Source: an uncultured Prevotellaceae bacterium
GTDB lineage: Bacteria > Bacteroidota > Bacteroidia > Bacteroidales > Bacteroidaceae
NCBI GenBank assembly: GCA_947169115.1
Contig: CAMVOK010000018.1
Location: forward strand, 1-64,000
Reading direction: 5' to 3'
DNA length: 64,000 nt
Position numbers and translations under genes: made by a program. Positions 39,609-47,649 of the stretch are shown one piece after another. Under the pieces are notes generated by a model. It worked only from the letters and a program-made list of their open reading frames with translations, made no database searches and was not told the origin of the DNA. How positions within the stretch are numbered: the first letter of the stretch is position 1; each line of letters opens with the position of its first letter.

Positions 39609-41360
39609 ATGAAAAAGAATATAACCATAAACCTGCTGGGCCGCCTCTATGCCATCGACGAGGATGCCTACGAACTGTTGAAAAGATACACCGACTCGCT
39701 TCACAGCTACTTTAGCCATCGCGAGGGTGGCGAAGAGATAGCCGACGACATTGAAGCACGCATAGCCGAACTGTTCGACGAACTGAAGGCTCAGGGCACT
39801 GAGGCTATCACTATCGAACACGTGCAAGACATCATCCAACGTGTGGGACGACCAGAGGAGATGGAAGAAGACCCCTCCCGACCTCCCCTTGAAGGGGAGG
39901 AGAATCCCGAAGAATCAGCATCCAACTCCATCCCTTTAAGCGAGGGCAGGGGTGGGTCTTCCCGCAAACTATATAGGAACATGGCCGACCGCAAGTTCAT
40001 GGGCGTGCTCAGCGGCCTTGCCACTTACTTCGGCGGCGACGTGCTGTGGTGGCGATTGGGCTACGTGGCTCTGTTTTTCCTACCGGGCGGATTTCTTTCC
40101 AGTGTATTCTATATACACTCTTCGCACTGGGGTATAAGCCTCAACGCCACGCTTATTATTCTCTATATTGCCTTAGCCATCCTCATGCCCGTGGCCGAGA
40201 CGCCTGAGGACCGCTTGCGCATGAAGGGCAAGCCCGTGAACCCGCAGAACCTGGCCGATGAGGTCAGTCAGCCGCAACCTACACAGCGTCCCGACGAGGG
40301 GCACATGGGGTGCATCGGAGGCTTCTTCTTCATCATGGGCACGCTCATGCGCTGGTTCGTTTACTTCATGGGTATCGCCTTGGCCTTTACCCTTTTGGCA
40401 TGCATCGTGGCCCTGATAGCTGTGATGACCATGCCCCACACCGTGATTCACGAAAGCGACCCCACGTTCTGGCACTTCTTCGATGCCAACCAGACGCACC
40501 TGATCCTTGCCGCCGTGCTCTCGTTGGGCGTATTGCTCATCCCCACGTACTGCATCATCCATAGTTTCTTCAGCGAAATCCGCATGCTTCAGCCTATGGG
40601 CTTCCGCCAGCGTCTCTCGTTCCTGATACTCTGGATAGGCCTGTTCATCGCCGCAGCCGTTTATGGCACGGGCTTGGTGGGTAAGATTAAGGAGGCCGAG
40701 GACAAGAGTTGGCAAATCCGCGACGAGCAGTATCGCAAGGAGAACACCCACGACGGCATCTTCTACAAGCCAGACGAATGGGAGTTCCTGTCGGAGCGCG
40801 ACTGGCGTGTGATTCGTGCCGACCATTGTAATGACCGCTACACCTCCAGCGGACAGTACTACACAGGTAACTATGCCCGATACATAGACACCTACGATGG
40901 TCGCCATCGCCAACTCTTCACCATCGAACGCACCGAGGAACTGCAACCGGGACGCTATCAACTCACGGCTTGTGTGCGTGCCAACGGGCAAGGAGCCTAC
41001 GTCTATGCCTTCACCGATTCGCTTTCTTCCTATCTCGCCGAAATCCCTGCCGATAGCAACACCGGCGGCGGTCTGTGGCGCGAGGCGAAGTTCAGGCGCG
41101 ACAGTATGGATTTAGCACATTCCAAGGGCGGATACGAACTGCCGTCCGACTACGAATTCCTCTGTGCCATAGCCGATGCCAACGATGGTCAGGGCTTCGG
41201 TTGGAACCGCATCGCCCTGCCTGATATCGTCGTCAAGCAGACTTCCGTCTTGCACTACGGCGTCTCCACTGTTCCCTCCCTCACGGGCCACACCTGGCTC
41301 GGTCAGTGGTTCTCGGCCTGCGACTTCGAGCTGAAGCGCATCGACGAAAAGAAGAAATAA
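39609..41360 (+). CDS. large PspC-domain membrane protein with family B insertion
   Basis: A 583-residue protein. The N-terminal part (about 1-85) is an all-helical region seen in Bacteroidetes PspC proteins (ITINLLGRLYAIDEDAYELL). A PspC domain follows (about 118-195: YRNMADRKFMGVLSGLATYF). Then come three or four further membrane segments (about 235-360) and an extracytoplasmic C-terminal domain of about 210 residues. Residues of about 87-117 (DPSRPPLEGEENPEE ... PLSEGRGGSS) are encoded by a G-rich family B element between the helical region and PspC. It is regulated with the upstream PadR gene. A role in envelope stress is inference. Confidence 0.85.
   Translation: MKKNITINLLGRLYAIDEDAYELLKRYTDSLHSYFSHREGGEEIADDIEARIAELFDELKAQGTEAITIEHVQDIIQRVGRPEEMEEDPSRPPLEGEENPEESASNSIPLSEGRGGSSRKLYRNMADRKFMGVLSGLATYFGGDVLWWRLGYVALFFLPGGFLSSVFYIHSSHWGISLNATLIILYIALAILMPVAETPEDRLRMKGKPVNPQNLADEVSQPQPTQRPDEGHMGCIGGFFFIMGTLMRWFVYFMGIALAFTLLACIVALIAVMTMPHTVIHESDPTFWHFFDANQTHLILAAVLSLGVLLIPTYCIIHSFFSEIRMLQPMGFRQRLSFLILWIGLFIAAAVYGTGLVGKIKEAEDKSWQIRDEQYRKENTHDGIFYKPDEWEFLSERDWRVIRADHCNDRYTSSGQYYTGNYARYIDTYDGRHRQLFTIERTEELQPGRYQLTACVRANGQGAYVYAFTDSLSSYLAEIPADSNTGGGLWREAKFRRDSMDLAHSKGGYELPSDYEFLCAIADANDGQGFGWNRIALPDIVVKQTSVLHYGVSTVPSLTGHTWLGQWFSACDFELKRIDEKKK
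39868..39962. repeat. family B element inside the PspC gene
   Basis: Ends GAAGACCC (39868-39875) and GGGTCTTC (39954-39961) form an exact 8-bp inverted repeat. Inside are CCTCCCCTTGAAGGGGAGG and a GAGGGCAGGGGTGGG run. Its defined ends make it one of the best candidates for a whole family B element. Confidence 0.82.
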
Positions 41361-41535
41361 CCCTTACTGTTTTTCATAATAGAATTTAGTTAGTAAATAA
41401 GCAACGTACGTGCCCGCATCCGCCAGCCGTGAGGTTCGCGGATGCTCCTCTCCAACGAAGAAACACAATGCCTTAGATTCCTCGTCCCACGGGGAACCAT
41501 CTGGTTGTGTCCTTAATCCAAAACCCATTAGACCT

Positions 41536-44238
41536 ATGAAAAAGACAATTATTCTCATACTTGTCCTGCTCTCGGCCGTCGCGTCGTTGCGTGCCGACAT
41601 TCTGAAGGGGCGTGTCATTGATGCCCAGACGGGCGAACCGTTGGATGGTGCCCGAGTGGAGGCCAAGATGGCTTCGGGCGAAGGCACTTCCGTCTGGGTG
41701 CTCATGGCCGACACGCTCGGTCGCTTTCAGTTGGAGATTTATTCGATGAAGCGCGTCACGCTCCGCGCCGAGTACTTTGGTTACAAACCCGCTACGGCAC
41801 AATACCTGTCGAGCACCAGTATGGACACCATCAGTATCGATGACATTCGCCTCGAACCGAGTGAGGTCTTGATGAAGGAACTGGCCGTCGAGGGCCGCGC
41901 CCGTCGCTTCTACATGCGGGGCGACACGGTGGTCTTCAATCCGAAAGGCTTCCCCGTGGAGGACGGCCAGCGGCTGCAAGACCTCGTGCTGAAGTTGCCC
42001 GGCGTCAGCGTGAAGGACGGGCGACTCCTGTGGAACGGCCTGCCCGTCAGCCTGATGATGAACGGCCACGAAGCACTGAGCGAGGAGATGCTCATGCGCC
42101 AACTGCCCGTTGAGGCTGTGGAGAACATCAAGGCATACGAGCGCAAGAGCGAACTGGAGGAACGAACGGGAGTCGATGACGGGCAGCGCGAGCAAGTGCT
42201 GGACGTGACCGTCAAGCCCGGATTCATGGACCGCTGGAGCGGCGAAGTGAATGCCACGGCCTACTCGCGCCCCAACTACGCCGCCACGCTTGACGGCATG
42301 CGACTGAGCGACACCGACCCCGTGATGTTCTTCCTGCGTGTGGCAGACGACCCAAGGGCCATCAACAAGCACACCTACGAAAGCATCTGGGAGTACGGCG
42401 GCGACGATGCCATCCGTCAGCAGTTGGGCGGCATGGGCTACAAGCACGCATGGAAACCCTCTCCCGAATCGAAGCGCGACAGCTATTGGACGCTGACAGC
42501 CGGGGCCAACCACCGCGACAAGCCTCACCGCCGATGGGAGAACACGCAGACCTTCCTGCCTAATACATTGCCCACTGAGACGAACATGCTGGAGAAAACC
42601 AATGAGCATAACCTGTCCGCTCCGCTGGACTTCTCTACGCGCATCGAACTATCACCCAAACTGACGATGCGATTCGAAAGCACACTGGCCTACGATGACG
42701 AGAAGAACATGACTGACCGTCAGGAGGAAACAACATCTGACGGGGCACTCCTTAATACCGCTCGTTATCAGTCTTCGTCGCATGCTCAAGGCTTGTCGGG
42801 ACAGGTGCGGGGAAAGATGGTTTATAATACCAAGAAGGGAATGCTGGGCGGTCAGCTTCGTGCCGACTACAAGCATCGGAAGGAGCAAGGCTCGTCGCAG
42901 GGCGACTACCGCTACCTGCAGGACGGTACATCCTGCATCGACCGCCAACGCTTTGAGGCTCCCACCGACAACCTCGGCCTTACGCTTAATCTCGGCTACA
43001 TGCAGGCCATCGGCAAGAAGGTGATGCTCATGGCGCAATGGGGCACAACTTACGACTACGCCTTCCGCGACGAACAACGCTGGCGAGCCGATACCCTCGA
43101 CACGCGCAACAGTCTCCACCGTCGCGACAACCACTGGAAGAACGAACTGGAGTTAGGCACTCAGATTGCGTTAGGCAAACTCTCCCTCTCTCCCCAACTC
43201 ACCCTCTCGCATCACCACGAACAAACCTCCTATCACCGTTCTGTTCTCGACACCCTTGCCCGTCGCAACCTCCTCCTCACTTCCCCCAAGTTCGAACTCA
43301 ACTACCGCATCGCCAAGCAACAGGGCCTTTGCGCCACCGTCTCGTATGTTGCGGCACAGCCGCAACTCATCGACGCCATCGCCTACACCGACGACACCAA
43401 CCCCTTACATATTATAGAAGGCAACCCTGCCCTCCACACCTCCCACACCCTCACAACCTATCTCAACTACAACCTCATGCGCACTCGCGGCTCCCAGTCG
43501 CTCGGCATCACCCTCGATTATTCCAAGTCCTACGACCCCATCGCCACCATCCTTCACTACAACTCCCAGACAGGTGCCTACCGTTCGCAGAAGCGCAACG
43601 TCCGCGGCGGCACTCAGTGGGGTGCTTCGGTCAGCTACGACCGTTCGTTATGCAAGAACCTGCAACTCCAGCAGTCCCTATCTGGCCAACTCGGCACCAC
43701 TTACGGCATCCTCACCCTCGTGGACGAGGCCACGGGTCTGACCTACAACCGGCAAGGCCGCTCGCATATACGGGAAAGGCTAAGCCTGACCTACGATGTT
43801 GACCCTTGGAGAGTGCAGACCCTCCACACCTTCACTTGGGACGGCTACACCTACAGCGATGCCGCCCAGCCTACGGAGAACATCTTTTACTACTTGGCCG
43901 AACTGCGCCTCACCTATAAACTCAAGAGCGGTTGGCGCTTCACACTCAGCCCCCAGTTCGTCCTCAATCGCGGCTACCTCTCTCCCTCGATGAACAACAA
44001 TCCCTTCCTGCTCAATGCCGAGGTCGCCTATAAGTTCGTGGGCGGCAAGGGCACCCTGCTCCGTCATCTGAACAACCGTGCGGAAATCACTCTCGCTGCC
44101 CGTGACCTTCTGAACCAGGACCGCCGCAACTTCTCCACCATCTCTGCCACCTCCCACGCCGAGGGCGGCGACAGCTTCCTCCACAACTACGTCACCCTCT
44201 CCCTCCGCTACCGCTGGGATCCACCGAAGAAAAAGTAA
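41536..44238 (+). CDS. outer membrane beta-barrel protein with carboxypeptidase-regulatory-like domain
   Basis: A 900-residue outer-membrane protein; the start at 41536 gives a clear signal peptide (ILILVLLSAVASLRAD). DILKGRVIDAQTGEPLDGAR opens a carboxypeptidase-regulatory-like domain. A plug-like segment follows (LQDLVLKLPGVSVKDGRLLW, then QLPVEAVENIKAYERKSELE), and the rest is amphipathic strands ending in an aromatic-rich terminus (LSLRYRWDPP). This fits the outer-membrane beta-barrel family related to TonB-dependent receptors; no TonB box is obvious. SusD is absent, so it is not a standard glycan importer. Around residue 608 the coding sequence has a perfect palindrome (43348-43366) with a head shared by the RAYT gene. 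Confidence 0.85.
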   Translation: MKKTIILILVLLSAVASLRADILKGRVIDAQTGEPLDGARVEAKMASGEGTSVWVLMADTLGRFQLEIYSMKRVTLRAEYFGYKPATAQYLSSTSMDTISIDDIRLEPSEVLMKELAVEGRARRFYMRGDTVVFNPKGFPVEDGQRLQDLVLKLPGVSVKDGRLLWNGLPVSLMMNGHEALSEEMLMRQLPVEAVENIKAYERKSELEERTGVDDGQREQVLDVTVKPGFMDRWSGEVNATAYSRPNYAATLDGMRLSDTDPVMFFLRVADDPRAINKHTYESIWEYGGDDAIRQQLGGMGYKHAWKPSPESKRDSYWTLTAGANHRDKPHRRWENTQTFLPNTLPTETNMLEKTNEHNLSAPLDFSTRIELSPKLTMRFESTLAYDDEKNMTDRQEETTSDGALLNTARYQSSSHAQGLSGQVRGKMVYNTKKGMLGGQLRADYKHRKEQGSSQGDYRYLQDGTSCIDRQRFEAPTDNLGLTLNLGYMQAIGKKVMLMAQWGTTYDYAFRDEQRWRADTLDTRNSLHRRDNHWKNELELGTQIALGKLSLSPQLTLSHHHEQTSYHRSVLDTLARRNLLLTSPKFELNYRIAKQQGLCATVSYVAAQPQLIDAIAYTDDTNPLHIIEGNPALHTSHTLTTYLNYNLMRTRGSQSLGITLDYSKSYDPIATILHYNSQTGAYRSQKRNVRGGTQWGASVSYDRSLCKNLQLQQSLSGQLGTTYGILTLVDEATGLTYNRQGRSHIRERLSLTYDVDPWRVQTLHTFTWDGYTYSDAAQPTENIFYYLAELRLTYKLKSGWRFTLSPQFVLNRGYLSPSMNNNPFLLNAEVAYKFVGGKGTLLRHLNNRAEITLAARDLLNQDRRNFSTISATSHAEGGDSFLHNYVTLSLRYRWDPPKKK
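43340..43366. repeat. REP-like palindrome in the outer membrane protein gene
   Basis: GTCTCGTATGTTGCG (43340-43354) is followed by the inverted repeat GTTGCGGC-ACA-GCCGCAAC (43348-43366). It shares its 15-base head with 48050-48064. Confidence 0.6.
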
Positions 44239-44379
44239 ACACTGGAGCGACATATTTCCGCTATTACCATTCTGCTCGTCCTCCACTGTAAGTAACCAAA
44301 GGTGGATAGTGTTCTCATTATTTGGGCATAGAAAAGAAAGTTTTACATAGCCCATAAACGAATAATGGAAGAAAATACG

Positions 44380-44387
44380 TACCTTTG
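44380..44387 (+). promoter_or_regulatory. -7 box upstream of the DUF389 gene
   Basis: TACCTTTG matches TAnnTTTG, 40 bp upstream of the ATG. No clear -33 box is present at the expected distance. The rest of the 44239-44427 spacer shows nothing else. Confidence 0.45.
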
Positions 44388-44427
44388 CAGACAGATAAAA
44401 CGGAATTTATTGTAGAGTATAGGTGAT

Positions 44428-45792
44428 ATGAATACAAGAGACTTAATGGAACGGTTAGGATACTACTTCAACCTGATACCCGACAAGGAAGATGAACGTG
44501 AGATTTTAGAACAAATCAGCAATGGCGTGACATTCAAGGGGGCTCAGCTTTGGTTGCTGATATTTGCAATCCTTATTGCCTCTTTGGGACTGAACGTTAA
44601 CTCCACGGCTGTCATCATCGGTGCCATGCTCATTTCACCCCTTATGGGACCCATCATCGGCATGGGAGTTGCTGTAGGCACCTACAACCTTGAACTGCTG
44701 AAGCGAGCTGCTAAAAACTTTGGAGTTGCTACGCTTATCAGCGTGCTCACTGCAACGCTATACTTCTTGATCACTCCAATCAGCGAGGCACAATCAGAGT
44801 TGTTGGCTCGAACATCGCCTACTCTCTATGACGTGCTCATCGCCTTTTGTGGAGGTGCGGCAGGCATCATCGCACTATGTTGCCGGGGCAAGGGCAACGT
44901 CATTCCGGGTGTCGCCATAGCTACTGCCCTGATGCCCCCACTCTGTACGGCGGGATTCGGGTTGGCTACGGGACACTTCCTGTACTTCCTCGGTGCATTC
45001 TACCTGTTCTTCATCAATACTGTGTTCATTGCTTTGGCCACTTACTGCGGCGTACGACTGATGCACTTCCGCCAGCATGAATTTCTATCGCTCGAACTAG
45101 CCCATAAAGCTTACCGCTATTTGATGACTATTGTCCTTGTAACCATGTTGCCGGCAGCTTATATGACATACCGAATCGTCAGTCAGCATCTCTTTGAAAA
45201 CAAGGTGAGAAACTTCATCAACTTGGAAGTGGCACAACCCGGCACACAGATTATTTCTAACAATGTAGAGAATGACAGTATGAAACTCCAGATTGTTGCA
45301 GTAGGACGTGAGATTTCAGAAGCAAGACGGATAGAGGCTGAGCACCGTATGAGGCAGTATGGTATGGAGGGCTACCGTCTGCACATTATTCAAGGCACAC
45401 AGAGCGACAGCCTGCTGATGCTCAATAGTCAAATGACAATGCTCAACAACAACCGTGAGACCGAACGACAGAAACTAATCCAACTATCGAAAGAGAATAC
45501 ACAACTCAATATGCAGCTCGACGAATACACGCGTTTAGAACAGACGGCCACCGACCTCCGTCCCGAGATGGCCACACTCTTTCCTCAAATCAGCCATTTC
45601 AGCCTGTCGCGGGTCAGTGAGGTCAACCGCGATTCTGCAAATATCCACACATACGTAGCTGCCATCATACAGAGCGACAAACCTCTTACCGTGGCTGACT
45701 CCAAAAAGTTGCACGACTGGTTGCAAGCACGAATCAAGGCCGATACGCTTGTAATGGTTGGCTCTATTCTGTCTGTTTCTGGTATGCCATAG
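44428..45792 (+). CDS. DUF389 (TIGR00341) membrane protein
   Basis: A 454-residue inner-membrane protein. The N-terminal half is a DUF389 domain: ISNGVTFKGAQLWLLIFAIL then NSTAVIIGAMLISPLMGPII, followed by IPGVAIATALMPPLCTAGFG, with six membrane segments or so up to about residue 255. The second half is a soluble coiled-coil-prone region (SKENTQLNMQLDEYTRLEQT) with a predicted alpha/beta part. Function is unknown; the family was suspected to be transport-related on topology alone. It is not obviously in an operon. Confidence 0.87.
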   Translation: MNTRDLMERLGYYFNLIPDKEDEREILEQISNGVTFKGAQLWLLIFAILIASLGLNVNSTAVIIGAMLISPLMGPIIGMGVAVGTYNLELLKRAAKNFGVATLISVLTATLYFLITPISEAQSELLARTSPTLYDVLIAFCGGAAGIIALCCRGKGNVIPGVAIATALMPPLCTAGFGLATGHFLYFLGAFYLFFINTVFIALATYCGVRLMHFRQHEFLSLELAHKAYRYLMTIVLVTMLPAAYMTYRIVSQHLFENKVRNFINLEVAQPGTQIISNNVENDSMKLQIVAVGREISEARRIEAEHRMRQYGMEGYRLHIIQGTQSDSLLMLNSQMTMLNNNRETERQKLIQLSKENTQLNMQLDEYTRLEQTATDLRPEMATLFPQISHFSLSRVSEVNRDSANIHTYVAAIIQSDKPLTVADSKKLHDWLQARIKADTLVMVGSILSVSGMP

Positions 45793-45831
45793 CAAGTGCC
45801 TTCTACTTTTATCCTGATTCATCTTCCACGA

Positions 45832-46205
45832 ATGAACAAGCTATCCATCATTAACATCCTGTTTGCCCTCGTCGCAGCGGTGGGGCAGGCACAACCGATG
45901 GAGCATCAAGAACAGAGCTTTGCAGATTCTCGTTCTCACCAAAGGAGCCATGGACATAGACGAGGTATCGCTCATGCCCGAAGATACGTATAAGGGACAT
46001 GGCACAGACTGCCAAGCTCGACCTCCGTCGTTTCGGCTCAATAAAGACCGCTACGAAGACCGTGCTCTCAGGTTCTCCAGAAAATGAAAACAATTTCGAT
46101 GCGCAACCCATCGCCCCACAGACGGAGACCGTGAAGATGCAAAAGCGAATGACTATGGATGTACCTCCCTATAGCTTTGTTATGCTGGAGGTGGAACTGA
46201 AATAA
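45832..46205 (+). pseudogene. chimeric GH51 remnant: signal peptide of other origin fused to deleted GH51 pieces
   Basis: The frame from 45832 begins with an intact signal peptide (MNKLSIINILFALVAAVGQ) unlike that of GH51, then enters GH51 DNA out of frame. Positions 45917-46003 equal 36972-37058 of the intact gene, and 46004-46205 equal about 38165-38363. A segment of about 1.1 kb is therefore missing, the junction falling at a shared GGC(A). The second piece differs from its source at only a handful of bases over roughly 190. Catalytic Glu393 and Glu482 are both deleted. It cannot be functional as a glycosidase. Confidence 0.88.
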
Positions 46206-46252
46206 TGCATAATTCGTAATTCATAATTCATAATTCGTAATTCATAATTTTT
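46206..46252. repeat. heptamer array (CATAATT/CGTAATT)n
   Basis: Six units of CATAATT or CGTAATT lie between the GH51 remnant and macro-like copy 2. The corresponding position next to copy 1 (38364-38405) holds instead a doubled 14-bp repeat, although both flanks are almost identical. Confidence 0.85.
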
Positions 46253-46273
46253 CACTCCATCACTTCTAAGATT

Positions 46274-46672
46274 ATGGAAAAACGCACAACTCCCGAACGT
46301 ATCATCTCCCTTGCACCAGGTGAAATATTTGTCTTTGGTAGCAACCTTGCTGGTATGCACGGTGGTGGAGCTGCCTACACGGCCTACCGCCATTTCGGTG
46401 CCATCATGGGACAAGGCGTAGGACTGCAAGGTCAGAGCTACGGCATCCCCACCATGCAAGGTGGACCCGAAACCATCCGTCCATACGTCGATGAATTTAT
46501 CCAGTTCGCGAAAGACCATCCCGATCTCACGTTCCTCGTTACCCGTATTGGTTGTGGCATTGCCGGTTTCCGCGATTCCGACATCGCCCCCCTCTTTGCA
46601 GAGGCTCACGACGTCCCCAACATTGTCCTGCCAGAAGGGTGGGGGGAGTTTTTAAAGGATAATGTACAATGA
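46274..46672 (+). CDS. macro-like protein, A1S_2505 family (copy 2)
   Basis: A 132-residue near-duplicate of the protein at 38406, with the same FGSNLAGMHGGGAAY, SYGIPTMQGGPE and TRIGCGIAGF blocks. DNA differs at only a few bases through the shared part, so the duplication is recent or kept uniform by gene conversion. It runs on into WGEFLKDNVQ because of the 3' difference. The longer C-terminus resembles the more typical family end, so copy 1 may be the shortened one. A heptamer array precedes it. Confidence 0.85.
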   Translation: MEKRTTPERIISLAPGEIFVFGSNLAGMHGGGAAYTAYRHFGAIMGQGVGLQGQSYGIPTMQGGPETIRPYVDEFIQFAKDHPDLTFLVTRIGCGIAGFRDSDIAPLFAEAHDVPNIVLPEGWGEFLKDNVQ

Positions 46673-46737
46673 ATAATGGATAATTGGGGTGCTGTGGTAT
46701 TTTCCTACTTTCTGCCTCTTGTCTCCAGCAACCTATT

Positions 46738-47628
46738 ATGACGCGTGAACGCGAAATATACAAAGTGACGCTCGTCGGCAGTGCTGGTAATGTGGTACTG
46801 CTGGTGTTCAAGTTTATGGCTGGCTGGCTCGGACATAGCTCTGCTATGATGGCCGATGCGGTACATTCTCTGTCCGACTTCCTCACAGATGTGATGGTGC
46901 TCGTATTCGTGCATATCAGTGCCAAATCGCAGGATGAATCGCACGACTACGGACATGGCAAGTTCGAGACCATCGCATCCTTTCTTATCGGTCTTGCCCT
47001 GTTGGCCGCAGCCACAGGCATTGTAGTGTCTGGCGGTGCTCGCTTGGTAGGGTGGTGGAGTGGCGAACAACTCGAAGCTCCAGGACTCCTTGCCCTATGG
47101 GCGGCCCTCATTTCAATCCTTGTCAAGGAAATACTCTATCACTACACTGTTCGTCGCGGCCATGCCCTTGAGTCGCAGGCTATGATTGCCAATGCCTGGC
47201 ACCATCGTAGTGATGCCCTTTCCTCCATCGGGGCTGCCCTCGGTATTGGCGGAGCCATCCTTTTGGGGCATCGTTGGACGGTTCTCGACCCCCTTGCCTC
47301 CATCCTCGTTGGCCTGATGCTCGTCCGTGTGGCGGTGCAACTCCTGAGAACCAGTGTCGGCGACCTTACCGAGCAATCCCTTCCCCGTGAGACGGAAGAC
47401 GAAATCCTCAGTCTCATAGAGTCGTTTCCCGATGTCCGCCAGCCTCACAACCTCCGCACGCGCCGCATTGGCAATCGCATCGCCATAGAGGCTCACGTCC
47501 GCATGGATGGTGCCCTCTCCCTTCGCCTCGTTCACGACCGTGCTACCGCTATCGAACACGCCCTTAAAGAACGCTTTGGCTCCCAGACCCACGTTTCTAT
47601 CCACATGGAGCCCGTAAAAGAATGTTGA
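46738..47628 (+). CDS. cation diffusion facilitator family transporter
   Basis: A 296-residue inner-membrane exporter of divalent metals such as zinc, iron or manganese. The start at 46738 fits MTREREIYKVTLVGSAGNVV. Six membrane segments are expected. Metal-binding residues lie in MMADAVHSLSDFLTD (about 37-51) and NAWHHRSDALSS (about 157-168), giving the HxxxD pairs of the transport site. A C-terminal cytoplasmic domain (from about 210) ends QTHVSIHMEP. The upstream spacer has no promoter that I can identify. It is followed by the RAYT-like gene after 21 bp. Confidence 0.92.
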   Translation: MTREREIYKVTLVGSAGNVVLLVFKFMAGWLGHSSAMMADAVHSLSDFLTDVMVLVFVHISAKSQDESHDYGHGKFETIASFLIGLALLAAATGIVVSGGARLVGWWSGEQLEAPGLLALWAALISILVKEILYHYTVRRGHALESQAMIANAWHHRSDALSSIGAALGIGGAILLGHRWTVLDPLASILVGLMLVRVAVQLLRTSVGDLTEQSLPRETEDEILSLIESFPDVRQPHNLRTRRIGNRIAIEAHVRMDGALSLRLVHDRATAIEHALKERFGSQTHVSIHMEPVKEC

Positions 47629-47649
47629 GTACTTGTTCCGTGTTTTGCT

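Noticed and set aside
41473..42609. Minus-strand open frame of 378 codons opposite the outer membrane protein gene
   Set aside because: Shadow frame in a GC-rich coding region; valine/histidine-rich composition typical of antisense translation.
41536..44238. SusC homologue
   Set aside because: It has a carboxypeptidase-regulatory-like start and a barrel, but no SusD gene follows and the plug lacks typical SusC blocks.
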